Shown one piece after another: positions 62,293-64,000 of a DNA stretch of 64,000 bases. The notes beneath the pieces were generated by a model. That model saw only the letters and a list, made by a program, of their open reading frames with translations. It searched no databases and was not told where the DNA came from. Location: contig JAKJHU010000360.1 in assembly GCA_022316685.1 (NCBI GenBank), positions 62,001-126,000 on the forward strand, written 5' to 3'. The stretch is from Progne subis subis (lineage: Eukaryota; Chordata; Aves; Passeriformes; Hirundinidae). Made by a program: the position numbers and the translations under genes. The first letter of the stretch is position 1. Each line of letters opens with the position of its first letter.

Positions 62293-63239
62293 CCTTCCTA
62301 TGGAAAAGAACTGTCCTTCTTGTCTAGGCACCCATGGCCACATTTGGGATTCCACCTCCAGCATTGCCTGTTGTGAGAGACTGGAGGAGATTGTTGGCTG
62401 GAGACATCTTTTGTGTGAGGGAGGAAGGGTCAGGTCCAGCCTTGCCCTGCCCTGAAACCCCAGCACTGCCCTGCCCTGTAACCCCAATCCCCCAGAGCCT
62501 CTATCCCAGCCCAGCAGTGTCTGCCAATCCCTGGCACACCAAAGGCAATGCTCCACAGCCACCTCTGCAGCCCCCAGCCCATCTCCTGGGAGACCAAGTG
62601 ACCCAAAGTCCCTCCTGGGGGAAGGGCCCAGGAAGACCATGGGGTGTTCAAGGCTGACCACAAGGCAAGCACACAACTTGACCCCACCTCCTCTTGGAAT
62701 TTCTATCTGAACACAACTGGAATCCAGGAGTTGGTAGCTGTATGGGTGCTTCTCTATATCTTATTTGTCTTTCTCTCTTTCTGTGTTGTCATCTTCAAAT
62801 TCCCTCCTCTTGCTAATTTGGAGTAACTTAAATTGAACAGGCTTAGAATTTGCAAAGTTGAATGGGACAAGTTAATGCTTTCAGAAGTGTTTCTTTTTGA
62901 TTGAATATTGTATTAAACCGTTTGCCAAAATTTCTCTGTTTTTTCTAAAGTTGTCAGTAAAGTCTGTTTTGTTGTTTTGAGCTTTTGAAAATCTCTTGTT
63001 GCTATTTCTCCAGTGCATCTACTCAGAGTACTGAAACAATTGTAATTCCTTTGAAATGTTTAAGTGAGAGAATTGTTGGGGGATGGGGGCCAGGTCTTGT
63101 GTGTCCTGCTTGGCACAGCCCAGGCAGGGCTTTCACAGCCACATTGCACACTCCATTTCCCACCTGCACCTGCTGGTGCCTCTGAGCTCTGCTTGCCCAG
63201 CCCCAGGGACGCTCCCCTTGTCTGCCCATTCCCCCACGG
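62293..63239. other. No gene seen
   Basis: Moderate-GC DNA, then AT-rich DNA (62,700-63,060). Short ORFs only. Confidence 0.5.
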
Positions 63240-63690
63240 TCTCTGGGTAGGGATGGCCTCAGTGGGGGCTGCTGACAGCCTCAGACACTTGGAGGCTGCT
63301 GCTGGATTTGACTTCTCCAGAGGCTTGTTCAGCCTTCAGCTCTTCAGTGTCCCAGGGCTCATTAACATTCAGAACCCCTTAACAGCCAAGCCTCTGGGAA
63401 TAATTTGATTTAGGTTTTCAAATTTTTGTGGTTAATTAATCAATTTCTGAAGTGTATTAGAAGTGAATATATATTTACAAAAGGCAGTGAGAAAAGATAT
63501 TTTATGTCTGGTTCAAGTTTTGTTTCTGCAAATGCCTTGATATGTGCAATCTCCAGTTGACACTGAATCCAAGTATATTCTAATGCCGTTTGAATAGATA
63601 CGAAAATCAAGATCCTTTATGTCTGACAATCAATCAGATTTTGTCCCTACTCCCATCGCACCATTTCCCCCATCCAAGCCATGGGACTCC
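63240..63690 (+). repeat. Diverged third copy of the DNA distal to core copies A and D
   Basis: 63,555-63,690 (ATGTCTGACAATCAATCAG) matches 44,735-44,850 and 26,330-26,430. 63,270-63,380 resembles 44,420-44,520. It is far more diverged than the two arm copies are from each other. Confidence 0.55.
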
Positions 63691-64000
63691 GAGCAGCCTC
63701 GTGTAAATCTGAGCTCCCTCCACCCCAGGCTGGACCTGCAGGTTTCAGCTCCTTGGCTCCAACTCCCACCTGCTTTCCTTGGAGAAAGAGCTGCCCGAGA
63801 CACAGAGGGATGTTCATTTATTGTCAGCAACAAACCCAAGGGGAGGCACAGCTCCATCAAATGCAAAAGTCATTCTTCTCCCTGGCTCTGCCCTGCACCT
63901 GATCCCCACAGCCTGTCCTGTTTCCTTCATCCCTCCACTGCCAGGGACTTTCTGGGACAAGGAAGCTCTGCTCTGGCTATGGAGGGAGGTGAAAGTGCAG
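63691..64000. other. Window end; no gene seen
   Basis: GC-moderate DNA with short ORFs on both strands, none supported. Confidence 0.5.

Overview
The window is vertebrate nuclear DNA from a bird, most likely a songbird. The grounds are many CR1 LINE 3' ends, avian-type endogenous retroviruses (ERVs), an olfactory receptor of the bird-expanded OR14-like type, and C2H2 zinc-finger exons of the kind multiplied in passerines. There are no operons, CRISPR arrays, tRNA or rRNA genes. The species and chromosome cannot be read from the sequence. The ERV density and palindromic layout would suit a sex chromosome or another ampliconic, repeat-rich region.

Layout. 1-6560: the 3' two thirds of a decayed gammaretrovirus-like ERV (pol, an unexplained stretch where integrase is expected, env, a small post-env ORF, 3' LTR). 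6.6-10.2 kb: simple repeats, low-complexity DNA and a CpG island. From about 10.5 to 57 kb the window is one large inverted repeat. The left arm (about 10.5-32.37 kb, read outside to inside) carries a zinc-finger pseudogene, a 41-bp minisatellite with RFX-like motifs, a 150-bp tandem repeat, an olfactory receptor pseudogene, two CR1 copies, and two tandem copies (A, B; minus strand) of an unrecognised gene here called the core gene. The right arm (about 37.59-57 kb) carries the same items in reverse order and orientation: core copies C and D (plus strand), CR1s, an intact olfactory receptor, the 150-bp repeat, the minisatellite and a second zinc-finger pseudogene. The 5.2-kb spacer (32,367-37,589) is two nested ERVs, one of them with paired LTRs and a gag-env body lacking pol. 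57.5-64 kb: a second, smaller inverted repeat built from LTR and CR1 pieces, a long LTR-type element, and scattered fragments that match pieces of the arms.

The centre is the most interesting part. The inner 6.7 kb of the two arms is collinear almost to the base: paired coordinates always sum to about 71,198. The outer arms are full of indels. This looks like recent formation or ongoing gene conversion of an inner palindrome. The inner palindrome holds four copies of a multicopy gene with a membrane anchor near its N-terminus, a TATA box 33-35 bases before the start codon and three CRE-like octamers. Such an arrangement recalls ampliconic, germline-expressed gene families, but expression is inference. 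Copy C (413 codons) is the only copy with an undamaged long form. Copy A has an open short form, D ends early, and B has lost its start codon and is frame-shifted.

Protein-coding content that could still work is small: the right olfactory receptor (46,838-47,770, minus), core copies C and A and perhaps D, and the open env frame of the central ERV. The zinc-finger genes, the left olfactory receptor and the other ERV genes are damaged. The two arms show different fates for the same ancestral genes.
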